Translations under genes and position numbers: made by a program
The notes under the pieces: model-generated
Database searches by the model: none
What the model was told of the DNA's origin: nothing
The model's input: the letters and a program-made list of their open reading frames with translations, nothing else
Shown: piece after piece, positions 48,434-54,870 of the stretch
Layout of the letters: the number at the start of each line of letters is the position of its first letter
How positions within the stretch are numbered: the stretch's first letter is position 1
Origin: PMNU01 sp035479375
GTDB taxonomy: Bacteria; Patescibacteriota; Saccharimonadia; Saccharimonadales; UBA4665
DNA: 54,870 nucleotides
Direction of reading: 5' to 3'
Assembly: GCA_035479375.1 (NCBI GenBank)
Contig: DATIIT010000010.1
Location: 1 to 54,870 of the forward strand

Positions 48434-48569
48434 TCTACCTTTGAGTATATAGTAGGCGGGCGGTCAACTCCATTTATTTATGTGTTAATTTCACAGCGGG
48501 CTGGAGGTGGGCTGGAGGCTTCGCATCCGCACCGTCTGGCTACGCGTCCGCCAGTGGGGCGGCCAGGCG

Positions 48570-49523
48570 TTACTGGCCAAGCTCGCGCTTGAAATACTCG
48601 ATAGTGGGCGGCAGCCCGTCGGCCAACGACACTTTCGGTTTCCAGCCGAGCAGCCCTTTGGCGCGCGTAATGTCCGGCCGGCGCTTGCCTGGGTCGTCTG
48701 GCGGCAGCGGCTTGTACTCGATTGCCGATTTGCTGCCGGTGAGCTTGAGCACCTGCTCGGCCAGCTGCGCCATGGTAAACTCATCCGGGTTACCAATGTT
48801 AACCGGCCCTTCCACGTCGCCGTCCAGCATTTTTATGAGCCCGGCAATTTGGTCGCCCACATAACAAAAGCTGCGCGTCTGCGTGCCCTTGCCATACATA
48901 GTGATGGGCTGGTTTTGCAGCGCCTGGATGATAAAATTGCTGACCACGCGGCCATCTTCCGGATCCATGTGCGGGCCGTAGGTGTTAAAAATGCGCACCA
49001 CGCCGGTATTGGCCTGCTTTTGGTGGCGGTAGACCCAGATCATGGCCTCGCTAAAGCGCTTGGACTCGTCATACATGGAGCGCGCGCCGTACGAGTTCAC
49101 ATTGCCCCAGTACTTTTCCGGCTGCGGGTGCACCGCCGGGTCGCCGTAGACTTCGCTGGTGGAGGTGTGCACGTAGCGGGCGTGGTCGCGCGCGGCCAGG
49201 TCTAATAATTGCTTAGTGCCGGTGGCGCCCACCAGCAGCGTCTCAACCGCCAGCCGGGTGTACTGCGGCGGGCTGGCCGGGCATGCTAGGTTGGCCACCA
49301 CGTCGTACTTTTGGCCGGTAACCGTTTTGGGCAGCGGTTCGGTAATGTCGTGCTCCACGAAGGTGAAGTGCGGGTCCGCTTCCAGTGCGGCGATGTTTTT
49401 GCGCCGCCCGGTGCACAGGTTGTCCACGCAGACCACTTCGTCGCCGCGCGCCAGCAGCGCCGCACACAAATGCGACCCCAGAAAGCCGGCGCCGCCCGCA
49501 ACTAAGACCTTCCGCGCTGCCAT
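48570..49523 (-). CDS. UDP-glucuronate decarboxylase (UXS-like epimerase family)
   Basis: 317 residues, extended SDR. GGAGFLGSHLCAALL, NLACPASPPQYTRLAVETL and YVHTSTSEVYGDP, then the YxxxK pair in MYDESKRFSEAM, RIFNTYGPHMDPEDGRVVSN and RSFCYVGD. These are the UXS signatures, so it likely turns UDP-glucuronate into UDP-xylose. The UDP-glucose dehydrogenase that supplies its substrate is 8 nt upstream on the same strand. Confidence 0.9.
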   Translation of the reverse strand: MAARKVLVAGGAGFLGSHLCAALLARGDEVVCVDNLCTGRRKNIAALEADPHFTFVEHDITEPLPKTVTGQKYDVVANLACPASPPQYTRLAVETLLVGATGTKQLLDLAARDHARYVHTSTSEVYGDPAVHPQPEKYWGNVNSYGARSMYDESKRFSEAMIWVYRHQKQANTGVVRIFNTYGPHMDPEDGRVVSNFIIQALQNQPITMYGKGTQTRSFCYVGDQIAGLIKMLDGDVEGPVNIGNPDEFTMAQLAEQVLKLTGSKSAIEYKPLPPDDPGKRRPDITRAKGLLGWKPKVSLADGLPPTIEYFKRELGQ

Positions 49524-49531
49524 GCAGCCGC

Positions 49532-50827
49532 CTAGCCGCGCCCCATACTGAAGTACTGCAGGCCGGCTTTTTCCATGGCGTCCGCCTCAAAAATGTTGCG
49601 GCCATCAAAGACCATCTTGGACTTTAGGTGCTGCGCCAAAACCTTGGGCGCTACGGCTAGGAACTCTTTCCACTCGGTGGCAACTAACAACGCGTCGGCG
49701 CCTTGCAGGGCTTCAGGCGCGCTGGCGGCGTAGGCAATGTCCGGGAAAATGCGCTTGGTGTTTTCGGCGGCTTCCGGGTCAAAAGCCTGCACGCGGGCGC
49801 CGCGGCCTACCAGCTCGCGGATAATTTCCAGCGCCGGCGCCTCGCGGATGTCATCGGTGTCTGGCTTAAAGGCCAAGCCCCACACCGCAAACGTCTTGCC
49901 ATCCAGGTTTTCACCAAAATGCTTCACCACCTTTTGCACCAGGATTTTCTTCTGGCGGTCATTCACATCCATGACTGCGGTCAGGATTTTAAAGTCATAA
50001 TCGTACAGGCTGGCGGCCTGGTGCAGCGCCAGCACGTCCTTGGGGAAACAGCTGCCGCCGTAGCCGATGCCGGCGTACAAAAAGCGGTTGCCGATGCGCG
50101 GGTCCGAGCCCACACCCTCGCGCACGTTGTCCACGTTGGCGCCTACCAGCTCGCACATGTTGGCGATCTCGTTCATGAAGCTGATTTTGGTGGCCAAGAA
50201 GGAATTGGCGGCGTATTTGGTCATTTCGCTGCTGGCCTCGTCCATGACGAGCAGCGGCACGCCCTCGGAAGTGAACGGGTAGTAGAGTTCCTCGATAACC
50301 TTGCGCGCTTTGGCGGACGACGTGCCCACCACAATGCGGTCGGCCTGCAAAAAGTCGCTCACGGCAAAGCCCTCGCGCAGGAATTCCGGGTTGGAGACGA
50401 CGTCGAACGGCACATCGGTCTCGGCGGCGATCACCTCGCGTACTTTGCGGTGCGTGCCCACTGGCACAGTGCTTTTGTTGACCACCACGGTGTAATCTTT
50501 GATGACGTGCGCCACGTCTTTGGCCGCGCCCAGCACGTAGCTGAGGTCGGCCTGGCCGTCACCGCCGGGCGGCGTGGGCAGGGCAAAGAAAATGGCTTGG
50601 GGTTCGTGCAGCTCGTGCAGCGAGGGCACAAAGCGCAGCCGGCCGGCGGCGTGGTTCTTGTGCACCAGTTCCGGGAGGCCCGGTTCGTAAATGGGGATGT
50701 CGCCTTTTTTGAGGCGCGCCACCTTGGCTTCATCGATGTCCACGCAGACCACATCGTGCCCCACTTCTGCTAAGCATGTGCCGCTTACTAACCCAACATA
50801 CCCTGTCCCAATAACTGCGATTTTCAT
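49532..50827 (-). CDS. UDP-glucose 6-dehydrogenase
   Basis: 431 residues. NAD-binding KIAVIGTGYVGLVSGTCLAE, VVNKSTVPVGT, SNPEFLREGFAVSDFLQADR (20 or fewer per block), catalytic Cys in GYGGSCFPKDVLAL, and VWGLAFKPDTDDIREAPA. It oxidises UDP-glucose to UDP-glucuronate. Start ATG 50827 (MKIAVIGTGY); a -10 (TATGAT) lies 6 nt before. Coupled with the UXS gene, the pair supplies UDP-GlcA and UDP-Xyl. Confidence 0.95.
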   Translation of the reverse strand: MKIAVIGTGYVGLVSGTCLAEVGHDVVCVDIDEAKVARLKKGDIPIYEPGLPELVHKNHAAGRLRFVPSLHELHEPQAIFFALPTPPGGDGQADLSYVLGAAKDVAHVIKDYTVVVNKSTVPVGTHRKVREVIAAETDVPFDVVSNPEFLREGFAVSDFLQADRIVVGTSSAKARKVIEELYYPFTSEGVPLLVMDEASSEMTKYAANSFLATKISFMNEIANMCELVGANVDNVREGVGSDPRIGNRFLYAGIGYGGSCFPKDVLALHQAASLYDYDFKILTAVMDVNDRQKKILVQKVVKHFGENLDGKTFAVWGLAFKPDTDDIREAPALEIIRELVGRGARVQAFDPEAAENTKRIFPDIAYAASAPEALQGADALLVATEWKEFLAVAPKVLAQHLKSKMVFDGRNIFEADAMEKAGLQYFSMGRG

Positions 50828-50833
50828 GCCGCT

Positions 50834-50842
50834 ATCATAGCA
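50834..50842 (-). promoter_or_regulatory. Extended -10 six nt before UDP-glucose dehydrogenase
   Basis: TGC-TATGAT on the minus strand, 6 nt, ATG 50827. A TTGCGG 18 nt upstream could be the -35. Probable leaderless start. Confidence 0.55.
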
Positions 50843-50887
50843 TCCCCGCAGCGCTAGCCGCAAACGCAAGTAGGCGGGAGGGGGCGG

Positions 50888-51376
50888 CTACTGGTCCTTG
50901 CGCGCGGCATCTTCCGGATGGAGCAGCGGGGCAGGGGTTTTGCCGCGGAAAATATAATATTTCGTCCAGAAAAAATTCCAGAACATGGTGATGGCCGCGG
51001 CAAACACCAAGCTTACCAGATAGTTCATCTTAAACAGCTTCACGCCCAGGCTTTCCAGCAGCGTAATAAGCACAACACCGCTCCATGAACTCATGTGGAA
51101 ATGGAAAAACTTAACGGCCAACGATTTATGGCTGTGGTCCACGTGCCGGTACGTCCACTTTTCGTGGAACACAAAGTTAGACAGCAGGCCGAGCTCGCTA
51201 CTAATCAGCGTCGCCACGGTAATGTGCAGCCCAAACATGCCATGCAAGATGCGCAGGCCAATGGCCGTAATCAAAAACCCTACCGTCCCCACCACGCCAA
51301 AACGGATAAAGTCTACCTTGAGGGCGCGCTGCGCCTGCGCCTGCGCCCAATTGCGGGCTTGCTTTGCGGATTCCAT
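50888..51376 (-). CDS. GtrA family membrane protein
   Basis: 162 residues with four spans: FGVVGTVGFLITAIGLRIL, TLISSELGLLSNFVFHEKWT, VVLITLLESLGVKLF, LVFAAAITMFWNFFWTKYYI. The FVFHEKWTY and WTKYYIFRG ends are the GtrA marks. Its N- and C-terminal tails are longer than in the other two copies. Divergent from the GT2 gene 51481, a common GtrA-GT2 pairing. TACAAT sits 8 nt before the ATG. Confidence 0.9.
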   Translation of the reverse strand: MESAKQARNWAQAQAQRALKVDFIRFGVVGTVGFLITAIGLRILHGMFGLHITVATLISSELGLLSNFVFHEKWTYRHVDHSHKSLAVKFFHFHMSSWSGVVLITLLESLGVKLFKMNYLVSLVFAAAITMFWNFFWTKYYIFRGKTPAPLLHPEDAARKDQ

Positions 51377-51436
51377 AGGAACTCATTGTAATGTACTTTC
51401 CGGCTAGACGCTATTTCTTCAGCGCGGCGCCTCTTG

Positions 51437-51445
51437 TGGTACAAT
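51437..51445 (+). promoter_or_regulatory. Extended -10 of the GT2 gene at 51481
   Basis: TGG-TACAAT. In contrast to the leaderless cases the start codon is 35 nt away, and the leader contains AGAGGGAGA as a Shine-Dalgarno. Confidence 0.55.
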
Positions 51446-51480
51446 GTCGCTGAAGCGTTGGGAAAAAGAGGGAGACAAGC

Positions 51481-52206
51481 GTGAAAGCCAGCAAATTATC
51501 AATCGTGATGCCGTGCTACAACGAAAAAAATACCATCAAAAAAATTATTGCTGAGGTTATGGACGTCAACCTGGGCTCTACCAAAAAAGAAATTGTGGTG
51601 GTGGATGACGGTTCCAAAGACGGCACGCGCGATATCCTGAAGCAGCTGGCCAAAAAACACCCAGAGATCAAGCTCATTTTCCAGGAAGTAAACCAGGGCA
51701 AGGGCGCGGCGCTCAAAAAAGGCATTCTAGAGACCACCGGCGACGTGGTGGTGGTGCAAGACGCCGACCTCGAGTACGATCCCCAAGAGTATAAGCGCCT
51801 GCTTTACCCCATTGAGCGCGGCCACGCCGACGTGGTGTACGGCTCGCGCTTCATCGGCGGCGAACCACACCGCATTATTTACTACCGCAACCAGATCGCC
51901 AATAAATTCCTAACAGGCCTCAGCAACCTGTTCACCGGCCTCAACCTCACCGACATGGAAACCTGCTACAAAATGTTCCGCGGCGAGCTGGCGCGCGACC
52001 TCGCAAAGGGCCTCAAGGCCAAGCGCTTCGGCTTTGAGCCGGAAATTACCGCCCGCGTGGCCAAGAGCAAGGCGCCGGTGTACGAAATCGGCATCAGCTA
52101 CTACGGCCGCAGCAAAGAAGAGGGCAAAAAGATTGGCTTAAAAGACGGCGTCAAGGCCATTTGGGAAATCATTTACTTTAACGCCACGGTTGGCTCTAAA
52201 AAGTAG
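51481..52206 (+). CDS. GT2-family polyprenyl-phosphate glycosyltransferase
   Basis: 241 residues, GT-A fold of the DPM1/GtrB type. LSIVMPCYNEKNTIKKII, EIVVVDDGSKDGTRDIL, NQGKGAALKKGI, VVVVQDADLEYDPQEY (DxD), YGSRFIGG, DMETCYKMFRG. No C-terminal spans, so it would act with a GtrA partner such as the divergent gene next door. The start is GTG with AGGGAG 7 nt upstream. Confidence 0.93.
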   Translation: MKASKLSIVMPCYNEKNTIKKIIAEVMDVNLGSTKKEIVVVDDGSKDGTRDILKQLAKKHPEIKLIFQEVNQGKGAALKKGILETTGDVVVVQDADLEYDPQEYKRLLYPIERGHADVVYGSRFIGGEPHRIIYYRNQIANKFLTGLSNLFTGLNLTDMETCYKMFRGELARDLAKGLKAKRFGFEPEITARVAKSKAPVYEIGISYYGRSKEEGKKIGLKDGVKAIWEIIYFNATVGSKK

Positions 52207-52214
52207 CGCTGGCT

Positions 52215-52949
52215 TTACGGCCGCTTGGCCACCAGCAACAAATTTTTGCCAATGGGCGCCTCAACCATGTCTTCAAAGAGACGGATAATTGGCACGCACA
52301 GATTGTCGTAGGTGTGCACCAGCGTGGGCACTAGTGCGGTGCGCTTGAGCATCATAAAACTGAACCACCAGGGCATAATGCCGGGCATGTCCATGTAGCG
52401 CAGCTTGACCACTTCCAGGCCGGACGCTTCGCACAGCCCGCGGAGGCTCTTTTTGGTGTAGCGGCGGTAGTGGCCGATGCTTTTATCAAAGTTGCTGTAC
52501 AGGCTGTTGAGCGCCGGCACAAAAATAATCACGTGGCCGCCTGTTTGCAGCAGCTTGCCCAGGCGCTTAAACTCGTCCATATCATCCTCGATGTGCTCAA
52601 AGACGTTGATGTACACGAAGGTGTCTGGGCGCGCCTTGTGCAGCGTCTTTTCCAGGTCCTTCATGTAGCTGTTGTGCGTGGTGACGGTGGTTGTCTCGGT
52701 GGTGGTGACGGTGGCCGCCAGCTTGTCGTGCATGGTTTTGGAGGGCTCCACCAAGGTCATTTTGCGCGGCACCGCCTCCATAAGCAGCCGCGAGAACGAG
52801 CCCACGCCCGCGCCCACCTCCACCACGTTTTCGCCGATGTATGGCCGCACGGTGTCTAAAATCCAGCGGTAGTAGTGCGCCGCCAGCATCATCGCCTCTA
52901 GGTCGCCACCCTCGTAGTCAAAAGTAGTGTCAGCGTCTTTGCTAAACAT
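52215..52949 (-). CDS. SAM-dependent methyltransferase
   Basis: 244 residues, class I fold. Motif I is NVVEVGAGVGSFSRLLMEAV, acidic motif MTLVEPSKTMHDKLA, then FVYINVFEHIEDDMDEFKRL and GGHVIIFVPALNSLYSN, matching UbiE/methyltransf_11-type enzymes that act on lipid or sugar. YRRYTKKSLRGLCEASGLEV is also found in such locus enzymes. Possibly O-methylates the polysaccharide. TAGACT lies 11 nt before the ATG. Confidence 0.9.
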   Translation of the reverse strand: MFSKDADTTFDYEGGDLEAMMLAAHYYRWILDTVRPYIGENVVEVGAGVGSFSRLLMEAVPRKMTLVEPSKTMHDKLAATVTTTETTTVTTHNSYMKDLEKTLHKARPDTFVYINVFEHIEDDMDEFKRLGKLLQTGGHVIIFVPALNSLYSNFDKSIGHYRRYTKKSLRGLCEASGLEVVKLRYMDMPGIMPWWFSFMMLKRTALVPTLVHTYDNLCVPIIRLFEDMVEAPIGKNLLLVAKRP

Positions 52950-52983
52950 TAATAGTTCCTAGTCTAGCACACCTCGGCTGTTG

Positions 52984-52989
52984 TAGAAT
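52984..52989 (+). promoter_or_regulatory. -10 element seven nt before the GT39-like gene
   Basis: TAGAAT, 7 nt, ATG 52997. Probable leaderless start. Confidence 0.5.
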
Positions 52990-52996
52990 ATAAGGG

Positions 52997-54580
52997 ATGT
53001 CTTGGGTAACCAACTTGCGGCGCGTGCCAGCCGATTATTATGCAGTACTCGGCATTATTGCGTTGTATGTGGTGGTGGCGGGCATCCGGCTGGGGTTGCC
53101 CGGCGTGCATTACGACGAAGCACTGTACGTCAACGCTGCCCGGGGCGGCGTGGATAACGTGACGTTCATGACTAAGACGTTCTACGGTTTCCCGGTGCTG
53201 TTGATGCCATATATTGGGGCGCTCAAAGCATACATCTTCTACCCTATTTTTGCGGTGTTCGGGGTGGGGGCGGTGACGATGCGCTTCCCCTCGCTGGTCT
53301 TTAGCGCGGTAGCTTTGTGGCTACTGTACCTCTTGGTGCGCCGGCATGTTTCCCGGCTGTTGGGCGTTAGCATGGTGGCCGTTACCGCGCTCACCGCCAG
53401 CTTTATGGTGTTTACGCGGCTTGATTTTGGGCCGGTGGTGCTGGATTTCTTGCTCAAAATTTTGGCGCTGGCGGTGCTGCTGCAGTTTGCCGCCCGGCCG
53501 CGGATGCGCTGGCTGATTTTGTTCTGGCTGCTGCTGTTTGTGGGCGTGTTTAATAAGCTCAACTACCTGTGGTATGTCAACGCTTTTGTGCTGGCGTTTG
53601 CCGCGGTGTACGGCCGGGGGCTGTGGCAGCGCCTCAATAAGGCGATGCGGCTGCGCGTGGCGGTTATATCGGTGGTGGGATATGGGCTGTGTGTGGGTTA
53701 TTACGGGCTGCTGAGCAAGGCCTACCACCTGGGCGGCAGCCTGGGGTTTGTAGGGTTCCGGCTGTTTTACGACCACCTATCCACGCTGGTGTCCGGCAGC
53801 TGGTTTTACAATTATGCATTTTCCAGGTCGCACATTAGCACGCACACCGTGTTCTGGATTATGACGGCCATTGTCCTGGCTGGCGCCGGCTGTGCGGCCT
53901 GGCAAATCCGCCAGGATCCTAAACTGTGGGACAAGCAAGCACGGTTTGGCGCCTTTTTTGGGCTGGTCTTGGTTGTGCTCTTGGGCGAAGTGGCTATGAC
54001 CCTCAAGGCCACGGCTGGCTGGCATTACTTCTCGGTGTATCCATTTTTTGGGGCAGTGTGGGTGCTGGCGCTTAGCTATGTGGCGCGGTTTGCGTGGCCG
54101 CGGCGCAGGCAGTTTCAGGCCCTGGTGGTTGGCGGGCTGGTGGCGCTTGCCTCAGCCTACCAGCTTTTTGTCTATAGCGGGTACATCAAGGCCTACGCGC
54201 GCCCGGCCATGAACCCTGGCTGGTCCCCTGCCATCTACAAACTTATTAGCTACGCCAAGGCGCACAACGGCACGTTTGTGTCCATGGATTGGGGCACGCA
54301 GACGCAGCTCATTGGCTTTGACCCCGTCCACGGCAAATACCTAGAGATGTTCGGGCCGCTGGACATCAGCAACCCCATCACCAATAAATGGCTGTATGAC
54401 CGCTACATCGGCAGCGTGCGGAACGGCTACTACATCGGTACGGCGCCGGGCGAGCAGAACTTCCCCGAAGTCCAAAAAGATTTCTTTACCCTGGCCCTGC
54501 AGCATGGCCTACACCCGCGGCGCGTGGCAGTTATTGCCGATAAAAAACCCGTGTACTACGTATACCAGCTCGTAAAATGA
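52997..54580 (+). CDS. GT39-like (ArnT/PMT fold) membrane glycosyltransferase
   Basis: 527 residues with about eleven spans. The GT-C signature comes after span one: VHYDEALYVNAARGG, with Asp-Glu at the active-site loop. Other spans begin FPSLVFSAVALWLLYLLV and ILALAVLLQFAA; the C-terminal ~100 residues (KAHNGTFVSMDWGTQTQLIG, YYIGTAPGEQNF) are an external soluble domain. It uses polyprenyl-phosphate sugar to glycosylate an exported acceptor. A similar gene follows after 29 nt. Confidence 0.85.
   Translation: MSWVTNLRRVPADYYAVLGIIALYVVVAGIRLGLPGVHYDEALYVNAARGGVDNVTFMTKTFYGFPVLLMPYIGALKAYIFYPIFAVFGVGAVTMRFPSLVFSAVALWLLYLLVRRHVSRLLGVSMVAVTALTASFMVFTRLDFGPVVLDFLLKILALAVLLQFAARPRMRWLILFWLLLFVGVFNKLNYLWYVNAFVLAFAAVYGRGLWQRLNKAMRLRVAVISVVGYGLCVGYYGLLSKAYHLGGSLGFVGFRLFYDHLSTLVSGSWFYNYAFSRSHISTHTVFWIMTAIVLAGAGCAAWQIRQDPKLWDKQARFGAFFGLVLVVLLGEVAMTLKATAGWHYFSVYPFFGAVWVLALSYVARFAWPRRRQFQALVVGGLVALASAYQLFVYSGYIKAYARPAMNPGWSPAIYKLISYAKAHNGTFVSMDWGTQTQLIGFDPVHGKYLEMFGPLDISNPITNKWLYDRYIGSVRNGYYIGTAPGEQNFPEVQKDFFTLALQHGLHPRRVAVIADKKPVYYVYQLVK
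53111..53245 (+). repeat. 135 bp direct repeat, copy 1
   Basis: Identical base for base to 54736-54870. It covers the GT-C active-site loop (YDEALYVNAARGG) through the third span of the first GT39-like gene. Sequence outside it has diverged: VHYDE here, TEYDE in copy 2. Confidence 0.95.
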
Positions 54581-54594
54581 CCCGGCCAACAAGA

Positions 54595-54603
54595 TGGTAC
54601 AAT
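54595..54603 (+). promoter_or_regulatory. Extended -10 six nt before the second GT39-like gene
   Basis: TGG-TACAAT, 6 nt, ATG 54610. Probable leaderless start. Confidence 0.55.
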
Positions 54604-54609
54604 ACAGCG

Positions 54610-54870
54610 ATGCGTAGGCAACCTTCCCCTCAACCGTCCGCCCTGCGGCAATGGGCCGTCCGGCTCGCGCCCTGGGCCGCTATTGCGTTGTACGTGGGCA
54701 TCGCGGCATATAGAATCCGTTTCCCCGGCACCGAGTACGACGAAGCACTGTACGTCAACGCTGCCCGGGGCGGCGTGGATAACGTGACGTTCATGACTAA
54801 GACGTTCTACGGTTTCCCGGTGCTGTTGATGCCATATATTGGGGCGCTCAAAGCATACATCTTCTACCCT
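54610..54870 (+). CDS. Second GT39-like membrane glycosyltransferase, partial at window end
   Basis: Only 87 codons are present; the frame is open at the end of the window. MRRQPSPQPSALRQWAVRLA leads into span one (WAAIALYVGIAAYRI), then TEYDEALYVNAARGG as in the gene before. The first ~42 residues differ clearly from the neighbour, while the last 135 nt are identical to it. This could be a real tandem paralogue with gene conversion, or an assembly repeat at a contig edge. Confidence 0.75.
   Translation, partial: MRRQPSPQPSALRQWAVRLAPWAAIALYVGIAAYRIRFPGTEYDEALYVNAARGGVDNVTFMTKTFYGFPVLLMPYIGALKAYIFYP
54736..54870 (+). repeat. 135 bp direct repeat, copy 2
   Basis: Identical to 53111-53245 and cut by the window end, so the true length is unknown. 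It begins at TACGACGAAG within YDEALY. Confidence 0.95.

Overview
This 54.9 kb window is a gene-dense bacterial chromosome segment of high G+C. It most resembles a Candidate Phyla Radiation genome, probably Saccharibacteria (TM7); that placement is inference. The signs are: standard-code TGA stops throughout; a short archaeal-type AspRS; a MutY without Fe-S ligands or Nudix domain; a LexA-like protein that is only a DNA-binding domain; many membrane-anchored Pro/Ala-rich proteins of unknown role; and many genes whose -10 box lies only 6-7 nt before the start codon, so they are probably leaderless.

Layout, left. 1-2.9 kb: a PadR-regulated operon (promoter with embedded operator, PadR, a HAAS-like/pentapeptide-repeat protein, a DrrA/DrrB-type exporter). 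2.9-9.2 kb: FtsB/DivIC-like protein, a CAU tRNA with its terminator, a Nudix protein, two more ABC-2 exporters, a tRNA-dihydrouridine synthase and a HIT protein. 9.2-16.6 kb: small and anchored proteins of unknown function, MurC, a 791-residue disordered membrane protein, VOC, MazG-like and TsaC proteins. 16.6-28 kb: MutY, two tandem anchored beta-propeller paralogues, a penicillin-binding/beta-lactamase-fold protein, AlkA-type glycosylase, PQ-loop-like membrane protein, AspRS with a structured leader, a CNNM/CBS protein, a PKD-type anchored protein and a DsbA-like thioredoxin-fold protein.

28-30.1 kb holds the most unusual regulation. A consensus promoter in a convergent gap reads into a possible 30-residue basic ORF. 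Next to it a 514-residue zinc-ribbon protein of unknown function is preceded by a cobalamin-type riboswitch and an intrinsic terminator that ends exactly at its start codon.

Right, 30-54.9 kb: a surface-polysaccharide locus. It has a WbaP-like initiating sugar-phosphate transferase, an O-antigen-ligase-like protein, a GT4, several GT2s, GT39-like membrane transferases and three GtrA proteins. It encodes routes to GDP-mannose (ManB, ManC), dTDP-rhamnose (RfbB, C, D, A) and UDP-glucuronate/UDP-xylose (UDP-glucose dehydrogenase plus UXS). A subcluster of two TIM-barrel sugar isomerases, a short NAD epimerase and an orphan protein may make a further sugar. A 103 bp inverted repeat lies between manC and manB. 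The window ends inside a second GT39-like gene that shares 135 identical bases with the one before it.

No insertion sequence, prophage or CRISPR array was seen, and no stretch over 300 bp lacks a gene or assigned element.
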